Source of the DNA: Corella eumyota
Lineage: Eukaryota > Chordata > Ascidiacea > Phlebobranchia > Corellidae
Assembly: GCA_963082875.1 (NCBI GenBank)
Contig: OY720097.1
Location: 23,196,501-23,260,500 of the forward strand
DNA: 64,000 nt
Direction: 5' to 3'
In this document: in pieces, positions 10,793 through 20,866 of the stretch
Numbering within the stretch: position 1 is the stretch's first letter
Layout of the letters: each line of letters opens with the position of its first letter
Notes under the pieces: generated by a model
Told to the model about the DNA's origin: nothing
The model's input: the letters and a program-made list of their open reading frames with translations, nothing else
The model's database searches: none
Position numbers and translations under genes: made by a program

Positions 10793-11878
10793 TTAAATTG
10801 GTTCATTTCTATGATAAACAACAATATCAATCTCAATCTCTCCGTTATATATTTCATAAACTTTTTTCTTCGCCCAAAATATCAACAATTTCCGACCTCG
10901 GTTAACAATTCGTGCATGATTGACTTTACTACAAACTAAATCGAACGTCACAAATAGTTTATCCTCGATTTCCTTCCAGTACGAGATCCGAACTTGGGTC
11001 AAGTACGGGATTTCATGAAGTAAATTATCGAGCATTGATGACCTCATAATGTCTTGGAGTAAATCGAAAGGCGTGACGTTGGTGATCATTTGATCATGAT
11101 AACGCCATTGTCTTGGTCGTGCCTCACTGAGCAAGTAATCACGGAGTTCGTTGACGACTTCGTTTTTAAGCGCTGATGTCACAAACACCTGTTGAAAACC
11201 CGGCCAACCGGAATGATGTCGTAGCTCGTTTAAAATTTTAAATTCAGTTTTATTTTCGGTGTTTATCTCGTCCGGACTTTTTGTGCGATCAATTTTTGTC
11301 ATTGTCTCGATCACTTCGCTCTCGAGTGGCGGTAATTGAATCGGGGTTAGGACCCTGGATTTAGGTTTTTGGTGCCCACAAGGTCTCCCATCAACAACCC
11401 CACAGGTTGTCTTCTCTATGATGTTAAACACGTTGCTACGGTGAGATATTTGGTCGATTTTATTGAGGACGAGGATCGAGGGAATCTCTCTCTTCCTCAA
11501 AAGTTGGAGAAGAACCTCGGGTTGGAGACAACCCCCGCTCACCCTCCGTGAGGATAAATCAGCAACGACTAAGCACAAATCAGAGCGACTCATCGCTTCA
11601 CCACTTAAACCATAACTCGTTGAGTTTTTATGTCGGCATGACGACCTTCGACTGAATAACCCAGGGTTGTCAAAAAACTCGATCTGAGTGTTTCCCAATG
11701 TTAAAATTCCGAGGCAACTTTTAACGGTTGTGTCAATTTTACGTGAAGTGGGCATCACATCGATTCCAATTAGGGAATTAATTAAAGTTGATTTCCCTGC
11801 ATTTGGCATCCCAATTACAGATACTTTTAAGTTTTTAGGGTTATGTGGTTGTATTGGAGGTTTAAGGACCATGTTCAT
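10793..11878 (-). pseudogene. ERAL1: ERAL1 copy without its mitochondrial leader
   Basis: Era-type GTPase with KH-like C-terminus, 361 aa, open from an internal Met. G1 is GMPNAGKST, G3 is FFDNPGLF, G4 is LNKIDQ and G5 is SALKNE. It is nearly identical to the full copy at 29278-30516. Relative to that copy a 4-bp deletion (GGTT, near 11993) shifts the frame in the N-terminal leader, and an in-frame stop lies further upstream. Only a shortened protein starting MNMVLKPP could be made, without the mitochondrial presequence. The GTPase and KH parts are uninterrupted, with few substitutions (W for G in the YHDQM region, F-W for F-G near the end). It may be a young pseudogene or a cytosolic form. 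It runs convergently with the zinc-finger relic and head-to-head with the EMC1 relic. Confidence 0.85.
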
Positions 11879-12100
11879 GTGGTCGTTTTCATTGAAGGGA
11901 ATTCTCCTCGTCTCGTGATTCGGAGGCAGCCATTTTAGTTTTTGATGTTTCGTGGTTTTGTTGCAAATTTGGACGTAGAATATTTTGTTTGGATCAAAGT
12001 TTTTAAGGTTATATTAGTGACATTCATGTTAAATATTGTTGAGCTAAATTGAAGAAAATGGGGTAATTTTAATCTTTATCAACTTGTTAAACTAATAATT

Positions 12101-12319
12101 TTTTTTTATTTATTTTGGTTTTTCGCGCATTGATAAAAGTAAATAATAAATACGATATACAATTAATATTACAACAATGCGACGGGAAAAAATGACAAAA
12201 TCAATTTAATGATTTAAAACATGTCAAAAGTATTAACGTTTACATGAAGATTTTAATTATTTTATGGCATGGTCACCAAACCCAGTATAGATTATATTAT
12301 TAATAAATGCTTATATTGT
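12101..12319 (-). mobile_element. Small A-tailed retroposon in the ERAL1-EMC1 spacer
   Basis: Absent from the matching spacer of the right copy, where AATAATT runs straight into GTTAAAATACGTCATC. The sequence from the T-run at 12101 to CACCAAACCCAG (12284) is the reverse complement of another insertion at 24984-25178, including TTTTCCCGTCGCATTGTTG. The A-rich end and lack of terminal inverted repeats suggest a retroposon. No coding capacity. About 35 bp at the right end (12285-12319) are not in the other copy. Confidence 0.75.
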
Positions 12320-12360
12320 TATAATACGTCATCTGATTGTAATACAAAATATTTTAACAA

Positions 12361-12652
12361 ACCGGCAGCATAGTGTAGTGGTAAGAACACTTGCTACACC
12401 ACATATGAAGTCGTGGGTTCAATCCCCACTGATATTATGCTGTAGCTGTAGCGCCCTTGAGTAAGGCGCTATATACGGTACGAACTCCTGCTGAGCTAGC
12501 ACTTGATCAGCAGCATAATCACCGGGCAAATATAATCTATAATATCCCAAACTGCCACAGGCAACTCGAGACTGGGCCGGAGTAACTGATGTTACTCTAT
12601 GTTTAAGTCGCGCATTCGACTTTCCCACATCGTGAATAAATTTATATATACA
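12361..12652 (+). mobile_element. tRNA-derived SINE between ERAL1 and EMC1 relics
   Basis: Full-length copy: CCGGCAGCATAGTGTAGTGG head, B-box GGTTCAATCCCC, body CTTGAGTAAGGCGCTATA, AACTCGAGACTGGGCCGGAG, and tail TTTCCCACATCGTGAATAAA plus an A-rich end. The right-hand spacer has the empty site (TTTTAACAAACACGTGG), so insertion followed the block duplication. Confidence 0.93.
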
Positions 12653-12956
12653 AAAAAACGCGTGGATTTGTTTACTTTATGATTTCTATGAAGTTTCACC
12701 GAAGTTGTAACATAAGTGTGACATTTTATAATATATTTTTTATTTTACAACATTTTTAGTTTTTTAAAAGCATTATGTTTATTAGCAATATACATTTAAA
12801 TTAAATAAAACTTATTAGTTAGTAATTAATTAGATTTTTTTAATTATTTTGATTTATGACGATTTTTCGGATTTAGCGATCATGTTAAATCATTTCTTCT
12901 ACAACTACCGCAATAAAGTTGAACTGGGGTCGTATACTTTCAACGTTTAAATCAAA

Positions 12957-14745
12957 ATGCGATTTTTGGTTTTATTTATTAGTTTAATTTCTTGTTTTGG
13001 ATATGGATTGAGTTTATATGAAGATCAAATTGGAAAATATGATTGGAAGATGGAATTTATCGGAAAGGTTTGTTCAAATATTTGTTACTTTAGTTGTAAA
13101 ATACGGAAGCGAAAAACACGTGGTTTTGACATTTTTATTTATTTTTTTACAACTATCCAAACCGATTAAACTGCTGCCTTTTCTAACTGATTTTATTTAA
13201 AGCATTCTAATCTGACTAATTTAATAAAAAGTATTTTTTTAATAGAAACCCACTAAATCTATCGCTTATTTGTAAATTATTTTGTGTTTCTGTTCATTTA
13301 TTTATCCTCGATGTGAGAAAGTCGACTTCACGACCTAAACATAGAGTAATAACAGTTTCTTCAACCCAGTTTTAAGTTTACTTTGACAGTCTGTGATATT
13401 ATTGATTATAATTGCCCGATAATTAAGTTGATGATTAAGTGTTAGCTCAGCAGAAGTTTAAAATGTTTGAAGTGCTTTATGCAAGGGCACTTCAGCACAA
13501 GAGCGCTGGAAATTAAACCCTGGATCTCATGTTGTGAAGCTAGGTGTTCTGACCACTGCACTACCAGTTATTTTCCTACTATAAGAATATATTTGCTCAA
13601 TATTTAAACCTGATTTTAAACTTCCAGGTTTCTGATGTTGATTTTGAGAGTTCGATCTCGGTGAGTAAACACTTATTTGTGTCGACCTCAAGGAATGTTG
13701 TCGCTTGTTTGAATGCAAGGAACGGGAATCTTGTTTGGAGGAGGATGCTCGGAGAAGATCAGGAAAAAGTTTGTCCTCAAATTATTATTTTTTTATTATT
13801 AAGAAAAACTTTTAAATTATTTCATATGAATTTACAAATTGGTATCACTGTTTTATTAAAAACTTTAACCTTTAATTTTAAGGTTATGAAAATGTTTTAC
13901 CATCGAGATGGTTTGGTCCTGGTTAACGACAATGGGGTCATGAGGTCATGGAACGGAGGTAATGGCGTCCTCAAGTGGGAGATTGACCTCGCTGCAAATC
14001 AAAATTTTGAGTAAGAGTTTTATAATCACAGTTAAATTATTTCTTTTTAAAAAAAAATTTCATTTATTGTATATTTGTATTTATAATTTATGGTATATTT
14101 GGTATTAAAAAATTTCATTTATGGTATATTTGTATTTTTTTTTGTTTAGAAAAGAATTGATTGTTTATGATGTCATAGTTCTCGAGCAAAGTTACTCGGA
14201 TGGAAATTTTCTTGTTGTTCTTTCGTCTCTAGCCGTCCACCTGGTGTCGCTACAACAACGAAACCCAAAGGTCACAACTTTCTTGTTTGACCTTGACATT
14301 GGAGCAAAGGAAAATAACAAGGTGAAATGTTAAGAAAATACAAATTAAAATTTGACGATAAATTTATTAAAATTTTATTTTTTTGATTTTTATAAACTCA
14401 GCTTCAAATGAAATCTTTCATCTTTGACTGGAGCCTGGAACTCGACTCAATTTGAGTGTTTTTGACAAAAGTTTGGAGTTGAACTCTACTTTGACCTTGG
14501 AAACACCATGGTTGGATGATTTCAATATGGTAAAATATTATATCAAGAAATTAAAAAAAAAATTTGATATTAAATCGTTATTTAATTAATTAACAATTAA
14601 ACTTATTCTTGCAGACAGCCATCTTAGAAAACAACATTTTAGTTTACAGCCATCCCGAAACAGCCAAGATATTTGTTCACGCTCTCACTAATAATGTTAA
14701 TCAACAATTTGAAACTAGTGATCTAGAGATCCAGGGTTCGATTAC
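12957..14745 (+). pseudogene. EMC1: EMC1 5' fragment (exons 1-6), broken
   Basis: Duplicate of the first six exons of the EMC1 gene at 30928. Exon positions: 12957-13067, 13628-13768, 13883-14010, 14150-14321, 14386-14529 and 14615 to about 14745. Exons 1-4 keep frame and splice sites. Exon 5 has lost its acceptor (TG where the full copy has AG) and carries TGA at 14425-14427 where the full copy has CGA. Exon 6 is cut inside CCAGGGTTCGATTAC and joined to SINE sequence. At most the signal peptide and first blades of the luminal propeller could be made. It is a host-gene relic of the segmental duplication. Confidence 0.92.
13303..13569 (-). mobile_element. SINE in EMC1-relic intron 1
   Basis: Reverse-oriented SINE: TATCCTCGATGTGAGAAAGT at the left is the reversed 3' end, and CTGACCACTGCACTACCAG the reversed head. 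The same insertion is at the same place in the full EMC1 gene (31269-31542), so it predates the duplication. Confidence 0.9.
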
Positions 14746-14800
14746 TACTGCTTTCATGATGTTATGTTCTTAAATAAGGTGTTATGTTTACGCCACAAAG
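14735..14800 (+). mobile_element. SINE fragment at the EMC1 breakpoint
   Basis: TTCATGATGTTATGTTCTTA and AAGGTGTTATGTTTACGCC align with the SINE stretch CTCATGCTGTAGCGCCCTTG / AAGGCGCTATAAACGG. The sequence switches from EMC1 exon 6 to SINE within GGGTTCGATT, which both share. Confidence 0.65.
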
Positions 14801-14885
14801 TTGGATTTTACACGACAAGGTTAAAAATACAACTATGAAAAGCTGCAACAATAATTCATTATTTAAAAATGTTTCTTACATTCTA

Positions 14886-15016
14886 GGAACCAACTTGCAA
14901 GCATTAATCGAGCACCAAACCAAGCTGGAATGTTCATTTAACATCACTCTTGTCATCTCAAACAAGTGCAAAGCTCAAGGAATCACTAGAGCACAAGAGG
15001 CTGGGATCAAAACTAA
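14886..15016 (+). pseudogene. Orphan GART exon: start of GAR transformylase domain
   Basis: TTCTAG acceptor at 14881-14886, an open exon of about 130 nt, and donor AACTAAG|GTTTGT. It encodes GTNLQALIEHQTKLE, then ITLVISNKCKAQGITRAQEA and GIKTK, matching human GART (GTGSNLQALI...IDIVISNKAAVAGLDKAERAGIPT). The next exons of this domain are not found downstream; a SINE fragment and the zinc-finger gene follow. Reading frame and both splice sites are intact. It is either a leftover of the ancestral GART gene upstream of ZNF, or the start of a spliced exon chain continuing in the zinc-finger gene (both phase 0). Confidence 0.85.
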
Positions 15017-15063
15017 GGTTTGTGGTGATCGCTCAATTTCTCAATTTGCATAAAACACAAGAC

Positions 15064-15150
15064 TTTACAAAATGATGCTACCGCATGCTAGCAGTGGGGA
15101 TTAAACCCAGGACCTTAGGTCTTACTTAAGATCTTATAACAGACAAAAAG
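15064..15150 (-). mobile_element. SINE fragment upstream of the zinc-finger gene
   Basis: GCAGTGGGGATTAAACCCAG resembles the reversed SINE B-box region, followed by CTTACTTAAGATCTTATAA like the reversed CTTGAGTAAGGCGCTATAA. Degenerate and partial. Confidence 0.5.
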
Positions 15151-15239
15151 TAGAACTTACAACTTTACTTTAAGGAAAATTGTTTTGCAAAAACATTATA
15201 TATTTCATTACCCCCTTATATTTAAAATTAATTTTTCAG

Positions 15240-18050
15240 CCACAACCACAGCAGCAGCAGCAGCATCAGCAGCAGCATCAGCAGCAGCAAGTTCAAACCA
15301 AACCTTTGGTTTATCACGAGCACGGAAAACGAGTTCACATTTGTAAATATTGTGCCAAAGAGTTTAGTACCAAATCGAACGTAATCCGGCACGAAAAGTT
15401 GTTCCATAACCCTTGTGACCCAATTGTTGTGTCACAACCTGTAACAATCGGGGTTCTCATGACCCCAGGCCCCTCTCCACTACTTGGGAAACCTGAAAGG
15501 TAAAAATATTTATTAAAAAAATTTGTTTTTAATTTTTTTGTCACTTTTTATTGTCTAACATAAACATGTAAAATTCAAGTACCAATAAAATTTAAATTAA
15601 TGTAATAAAATTTGATTAAAAATTTATGATATATATTATTTAAAATATGATTCATAATTCTGATGTTAATTTATGATGAAAAGAACCCAAATTTTTTTTT
15701 TTTTTATTTAATTGAGTTTAATATTTTTAGATATTGTCGGTTTTGTGGAAATTATTTTAGCTCAAAATACAACGCGATTCGGCATGAGAAGATTTGCACA
15801 AGAATCAACAGCAACAACAACAATACAGAACAACAACAGCAACAACAACCTGTTCAACAAATACAACAAAAGTCGATTCAGGTTTTTAAATAGCATTTTT
15901 TTTTTTGTAAAATGCATTTGAAAATTTTTAAATTTATAAAAAAAATTTTAATTAGGTGTCTGCTGTCACAACACCTGTCATGACCCTTGCTCCGGCTCCA
16001 CAACAACAACAACAACAACCTCAACAGCAGCAGCAACAAGTGAATCAACAACAACAGGTGACTCAACAAGTCAATCAACAGCAACAACAGCAGATTCCAA
16101 ATAGTTTACAACAACAACAAAGTTTTATCAACAAGCCGCAAGTCAACTTACAAAACAATCAACAACTTCTACCACAACAGGTAACTTTAATATTTTCACA
16201 ACTCGTTATTAGTTACTTATTGCTATGGGGACTTTTGGTATTTATTTGGTACGTTTGGTATTTTTCTTGGTCTTTTTGGTATTTTTCTTGGTACTTTTGA
16301 TATATTTTTGGTACTGTTGGTAATTTTCTTGGTCCTTTTTGTTACTTTTAATTTTTTTTGGCACTGTTGGTATTTTTCTTAGTCTTTTTGGTACTTTTCT
16401 TTTAAGCTACTTTAGATAACTTGATTTTCTTCTTTATTTGAATTGTTCTAATCTCTTTCGGTATTTTAAAATATCACCCTACACAAACTTTATTTCTTAA
16501 ACATTGTTTACATTAAGAAAAAGGGCTTTCTTTTAATTAGAAGTTTTTAATTTTAATTATTCCATTAAGTTTATTGGAGTGAAAGTTTTTTTAATTCCAA
16601 ACTTTTATTTTTTTAGACGATGGTTTTGATTGAACCCCAACCCAGCACCCCATTTCATGTTTGTAAGTTCTGTAACAAACAACTTGGGACCCGATGTGAC
16701 CCCATCGCCCCAGTGGCCATTAGTGGGCAGCACATGTTAGGGGGAACTCAACTTATCACCCCTGTAATGGCTTCACTGCCACAACTGGTAAGAATAAAGT
16801 TCAGATTTTTTGTTTTTAAAATATTTGTCATTTTTTAAGTTGTTCAAAAAAATAATAATCATTTTTTTTAACCCAAATTAAATTTTTTTGGCCTTTTTAA
16901 GTTGACCATCCTAGTGGCCAAAATTTGGATATTCTCTTTTATTTTTTAAGTTTGAATAATAATAAGTTTTTTTAATCCAAATTTTTTTTGTCATTTTTAA
17001 GTTGACCAACTTTTCAAAAATTTATATTTCTAAAATAAGGCTCAGTGGCCAATTTATTTATGTACGTCCAGTTTAAGAAAACTGCCATGACTTTATAAAC
17101 TACCATTTGTGGTGTGCAGGTAAATTTTCACTGACATATGTTAGTTGAGAGTTGCGCCCATATCACATTAATTAAAATGCAGGCTTTAGGCTGGGTTATT
17201 GACTGGGCAAAATTAAATGGTAATAGAACAATTATGTTTTTTAATATCTTGTTTTTATAAAACATCTCAGGCCCTTGTCCCACAAATTGGGGATTCCACC
17301 TTACATAGTCACCCGATCCTACAACAACAAATACAAGAAAAACCACAACAACAAATCATTCAACAACATCAGGAACAACACCTACAACAACCACAACAAC
17401 AGCAACATTTGCCACAAATTCAACAACAACAACAAAGAAGAGTTCAACAGCCACAACAACAAATACAAACTAATCAACAGCAACAACAACAACAACAACA
17501 ACAAGTTGAACGAGCTCATTGTTGTAAATACTGCGATAAACGTTTTGCCACCAAGTGGTATCTTGATCAGCATGAAAAGATCCACACGGGGGAGGCAGAC
17601 ATGTGCAAACAGTGCGGCAAATATTTCGTCACACGATGGCATCTGGATAAACACATGAAAGTCCATATGCAGGGGGTGCCCCCTGGGAACTCCCCTTCGG
17701 CCACAAACAAGAAAGCAAAGAAAGATCAACAACAACAACCCTCGATCACCCTCCCTAGCAACCAGGTCTTCAGATTTGCCCAGCAACCAAGCTCTGGGGT
17801 TACCACGACGACAGGGATACGACAAATTACTCCGCTGATGTCTATGGCTGTGACTAGTGAGGCAGAACAGCAAGAACAAAGGACAACTCGGCCAGTTTCT
17901 GCGCCGTATATTTTAACCTCAGATCGTGGATCATATTTCGTACCTGCCAGCGAACTCCCACCTGTCAATCAAACTATAGCTCCTCCCCCTTCCTCACAGG
18001 AAACCTCCAAGGGGGAAATACCCTCAAACATTACTTACTCTATGAGTTAA
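15240..18050 (+). CDS. Polyglutamine C2H2 zinc-finger protein, 5' end not found
   Basis: Five exons in one frame: 15240-15499, 15731-15881, 15956-16180, 16617-16787 and 17271-18050 (528 codons). The first has a splice acceptor, so at least one upstream exon is missing from the model. Fingers in order: F1 CKYC...HEKLFH (C2H2); F2 CRFC...HEKIC (C2HC); a half finger CKFCNKQLGTRC with no histidine pair; F4 CKYC...HEKIH, with linker HTGE to F5 CKQC...HMKVH. Long glutamine tracts (CAA/CAG) separate them, and the C-terminus is S/T/P-rich. It is a probable nuclear DNA-binding regulator, and the glutamine tracts suggest a transactivation role. No specific family is recognised. Pieces of the last exon and 3' UTR are scattered in the duplicated blocks on both sides. 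Confidence 0.85.
16205..16405. repeat. T/G-rich simple repeat in zinc-finger intron
   Basis: Imperfect repeats of GGTATTTTTCTTGGTCTTTT and TTTGGTACTTT lie in the intron after the third exon. Low complexity; it lets the exon frame stay open briefly past the true donor at 16180. Confidence 0.7.
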
Positions 18051-18426
18051 TTTTAAGGTGAGGTTGTTTAAATGAAATGACAATTTATATTTGATTAGCA
18101 TAGTAGCTAAATTTAGAGTTGTAGCCTAAGTAGTAAATTGTTTTTTTGTCTTTGGTTAATATTATATTTACGTTTAAAAAATTAAATTTATTTTATTATT
18201 ATGAAATGTTGCATAAAAATTAAAGTTTATTAAGTTTTAAACATTTGAATTTTTGTTTTAGTTATCTTAAACTGTTTTAAAAATCATGATTTTTTTGTTT
18301 TTCATTTTTTATGGTATTTTGTAAATTTTTATGAGTAATAATAGAAGTAAAAAGATATCACAAATTTATTTTTATTTGTTTCATTTTTTAAACTTTTTGA
18401 CGATGAACAATGAATTTATATTTGAC
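18051..18426 (+). other. 3' flank of zinc-finger gene, source of duplicated tails
   Basis: No gene. 18176-18426 is repeated at 19363-19594 as a direct copy, and in weaker form next to both ERAL1 copies (10560-10790, 29070-29277). It likely holds the zinc-finger 3' UTR (TTAAAGTTTATTAAG and AACAATGAATTTAT stretches). Confidence 0.65.
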
Positions 18427-18433
18427 ACAAAAC

Positions 18434-18718
18434 GGACAATACTAAAGTACGGGATGCGGGACCGTATGTAAACGTTAACATTAATTCGCGGAATGCGAGA
18501 CAGAACGGCATTTTTGTACTTTTCTGCTGGATGATGTGGGATTAACTTTAAAGACCAAGAAATGATGCGAAATTGAATATAAAGCACAAGGGAAGATTAG
18601 GCGAAGGGTATAAAAATTCTGCCTTTTTCCACATCTAGCGTTTTTTTGTTAACGTTTACATACGGCCTCGCTATTTCCCGCACCCCAACTTTCCACATAC
18701 AGTATTTTAGTACTACCC
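18434..18718. mobile_element. 285-bp hAT-like MITE with empty-site copy
   Basis: Flanked by a perfect 8-bp direct repeat CACAAAAC (18426-18433 and 18719-18726). Ends are inverted: left GGACAATACTAAAGTAC, right (reversed) GGGTAGTACTAAAATAC. A longer inner inverted match CCGTATGTAAACGTTAAC is near both ends. The direct copy of this region at 19588 (GACACGAAACACAAAAAG) lacks the element, which fixes its limits. An 8-bp target duplication points to the hAT superfamily. No transposase is encoded. Confidence 0.9.
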
Positions 18719-18726
18719 CACAAAAC

Positions 18727-18900
18727 ACAAAAAGTTTTAAAATTTAAATTAGTTTACTTTTAAGCAAGTTAACATTTCGATTTAAAACAGTAGGTAATAA
18801 ATTTATTTATGATAATGTTAAGTATATGTCAATAGAATCAAGTGTTTGTGCACGTAGCCTAATTAGTACCATTTAGCGACCGTGGGGGGCCTTTATCATA
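18727..18900. repeat. Right part of the direct repeat interrupted by the MITE
   Basis: Continues the 18176-18426 repeat after the MITE. It matches 19595-19750 (AAAAGTTTTAAAATTTAAAT, GCAAGTTAACATTT, CAAGTGTTTGTGCACGTA). The offset of the two copies is about 1.0 kb once the MITE is removed. Confidence 0.8.
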
Positions 18901-19362
18901 AAGTGCAGGCAAACACATTTTAAAGATTAAATGAGGGTTTAGTTATTGTTATAAAAACAGACAAAAAAATTTAAAACTACAAAAGTGTGGAGGAATATTT
19001 TAAAATTAATTTAGTTTTTGTGTCCGTTTAAAATACTTAAAAAAATACTCAAATATGAACAGATTCTATTTTAATTATTTTTGAAGTCCAGGTAAAAAAG
19101 TAATTGGTCAAATTAAACAAATCAATTTGTAATGTACTATATATTGGCTTGAATAATATTTAAAATTAATTCTAGTAATTAATTAGACATTGATGCTTGA
19201 TATTTTTGTCGGGGTCACAAAATCTGTGGAATAAGTTGGGTTATTGTTTAACTAAATTAAATATAATTGTGTAGTGGGTTGCATGTTATGTTCTTAGTTT
19301 CAAGTCTAGTCAAATTATAAAAAAAAATATTCTTATTTGTGGTGTGGTGGAATGTTTTAGAA
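18901..19362. other. Intergenic, no gene seen
   Basis: AT-rich spacer between the two direct copies of the zinc-finger 3' flank. No ORF, RNA or mobile-element ends were recognised. Confidence 0.6.
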
Positions 19363-19750
19363 AATTAAATTTATTTTATTATTAGTATGAAATGTTGCAT
19401 AAAAGTTAAAGTTTATTATATTTTTTTAACCTAAGTATTTTGAATTTTTGTTTTAGTTATTTTAATCTGTTTTAAAAACCAGAAATTTTCAAGCTAAATT
19501 TTTGTTTTAATTTTTTTCTGGTATTTTGTAAATTTCTTTCATTTTTAAACTTTTTTACGATGAACAATAAATTTATATTTGACACGAAACACAAAAAGTT
19601 TTAAAATTTAAATTGGTTTACTTATAAGCAAGTTAACATTTTGATTTAAAACAGTCAGTATTCAATTTATTTATGATAATGTAAAGTGTTTGTCAATAGA
19701 ATCAAGTGTTTGTGCACGTATGCAGCCTAATTAGTCACATTAAGCGATCG
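19363..19750. repeat. Second direct copy of the zinc-finger 3' flank, MITE-free
   Basis: Matches 18176-18426 joined to 18727-18890 without the 285-bp MITE. Contains TATGAAATGTTGCATAAAAG, ACGATGAACAATAAATTTAT and GTGCACGTATGCAGCCTAAT. Confidence 0.85.
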
Positions 19751-20866
19751 TGCTTTAATTTGTGATAAGGCTGAAAAAGGTAAACAAAAAATTAAGTTTT
19801 AGTTGAAGGTGCTATAAATATTTTGTAGACTGGATAAGGGTTTATTAACTATTAGTTGCAAAACAGTGAAAAGCAGGGTAACAAGAAATTAAATTAATGA
19901 CCAAGAATTAGGTAAAACTTTATCTTAAAATATAGGTTTAAATATTTTAGTAGAAACTGGTTCCGTTAAACAATTCTAAAAAATTTATTTAAAAGTTATG
20001 GTAAGCTAATATTTCATTAATAATTATAAAAAATCAAGTTGTAATTGAATCTATTTTTGGTTTGACTAAAAATTGAAGAAAAATTGTTTTTAATAATTAT
20101 ACAATACTTGAAATGCTGTTAATCCTTTTTTCAATTTAACAATACTATTTAAATTATAAATTTTAATTTGTTGCTAATTCAACTTTATTTTTTCTTAATT
20201 ACAAACTCGAACAACAAAGTTAAAATGGATTGAACTCAGTTGATACTTGGGACCTTTTAGAAAGACAATAAAAACACAATTTTAATTATTTTTCTTCTAT
20301 GAAGTAAGGACTTTAGTTAAGCAAACTGGTTTCGTGTAAAATAAAGTTTAACAAAAAAATAAAAACCATTAAATTGTCTGATTTTAATTATTTTGCTTAT
20401 AATTTTAATTTTAATTATTTTGCTTCTTCTATGAAAAAAGAACTTAATAAAACTAGTTGAGCAAACCGGCTTTTAAAATTAGGTTTAACAAAAAAATAAA
20501 AATCAATAAGCTTTTTAATATTTTAATAAAAAATATCTAATAAAAGTATACTGCTTACAAAATCTTGCATAAATTCCGCTCAAGCCACAAAACTTTACTA
20601 CGTGTAAAAATTTTGTACGTGTGAACGACTCTGTTCATTTTAAATGGTGGCACAATCTTGCAATGCGTTGTGTACGTTGTTAAGTTTTATCCATCACATA
20701 ATTATAACTGGATACAACAATATTTATAATGGGGCGGTCTTTTTGCCAACAAATTTAGAAAATGAGTTTATAAGTTTATTCAGTTAATAAAAACGAACTT
20801 GAAAAAAAATAATATTCATAAATAATATTTAAATAAATAATAAATAAATAAGTTTATTACATAACA
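19751..20866. other. Upstream region of TPR paralog 2
   Basis: No gene seen. Two tandem partial copies of about 125 bp lie at about 20281-20375 and 20408-20505 (AGCAAACYGGYTTY...GTTTAACAAAAAAATAAAAA). The last 30 bases before the ATG at 20867 (AAGTTTATTACATAACA) match the leader of paralog 1. Confidence 0.55.

Noticed and set aside
11369-11551. ORFs on the plus strand opposite both ERAL1 copies (also 29854-30036)
   Set aside because: Shadow of the conserved GTPase reading frame on the other strand.
17382-17968. Leucine-rich ORFs on the minus strand opposite the zinc-finger gene
   Set aside because: CAA/CAG tracts read backwards as leucine codons; no independent gene evidence.
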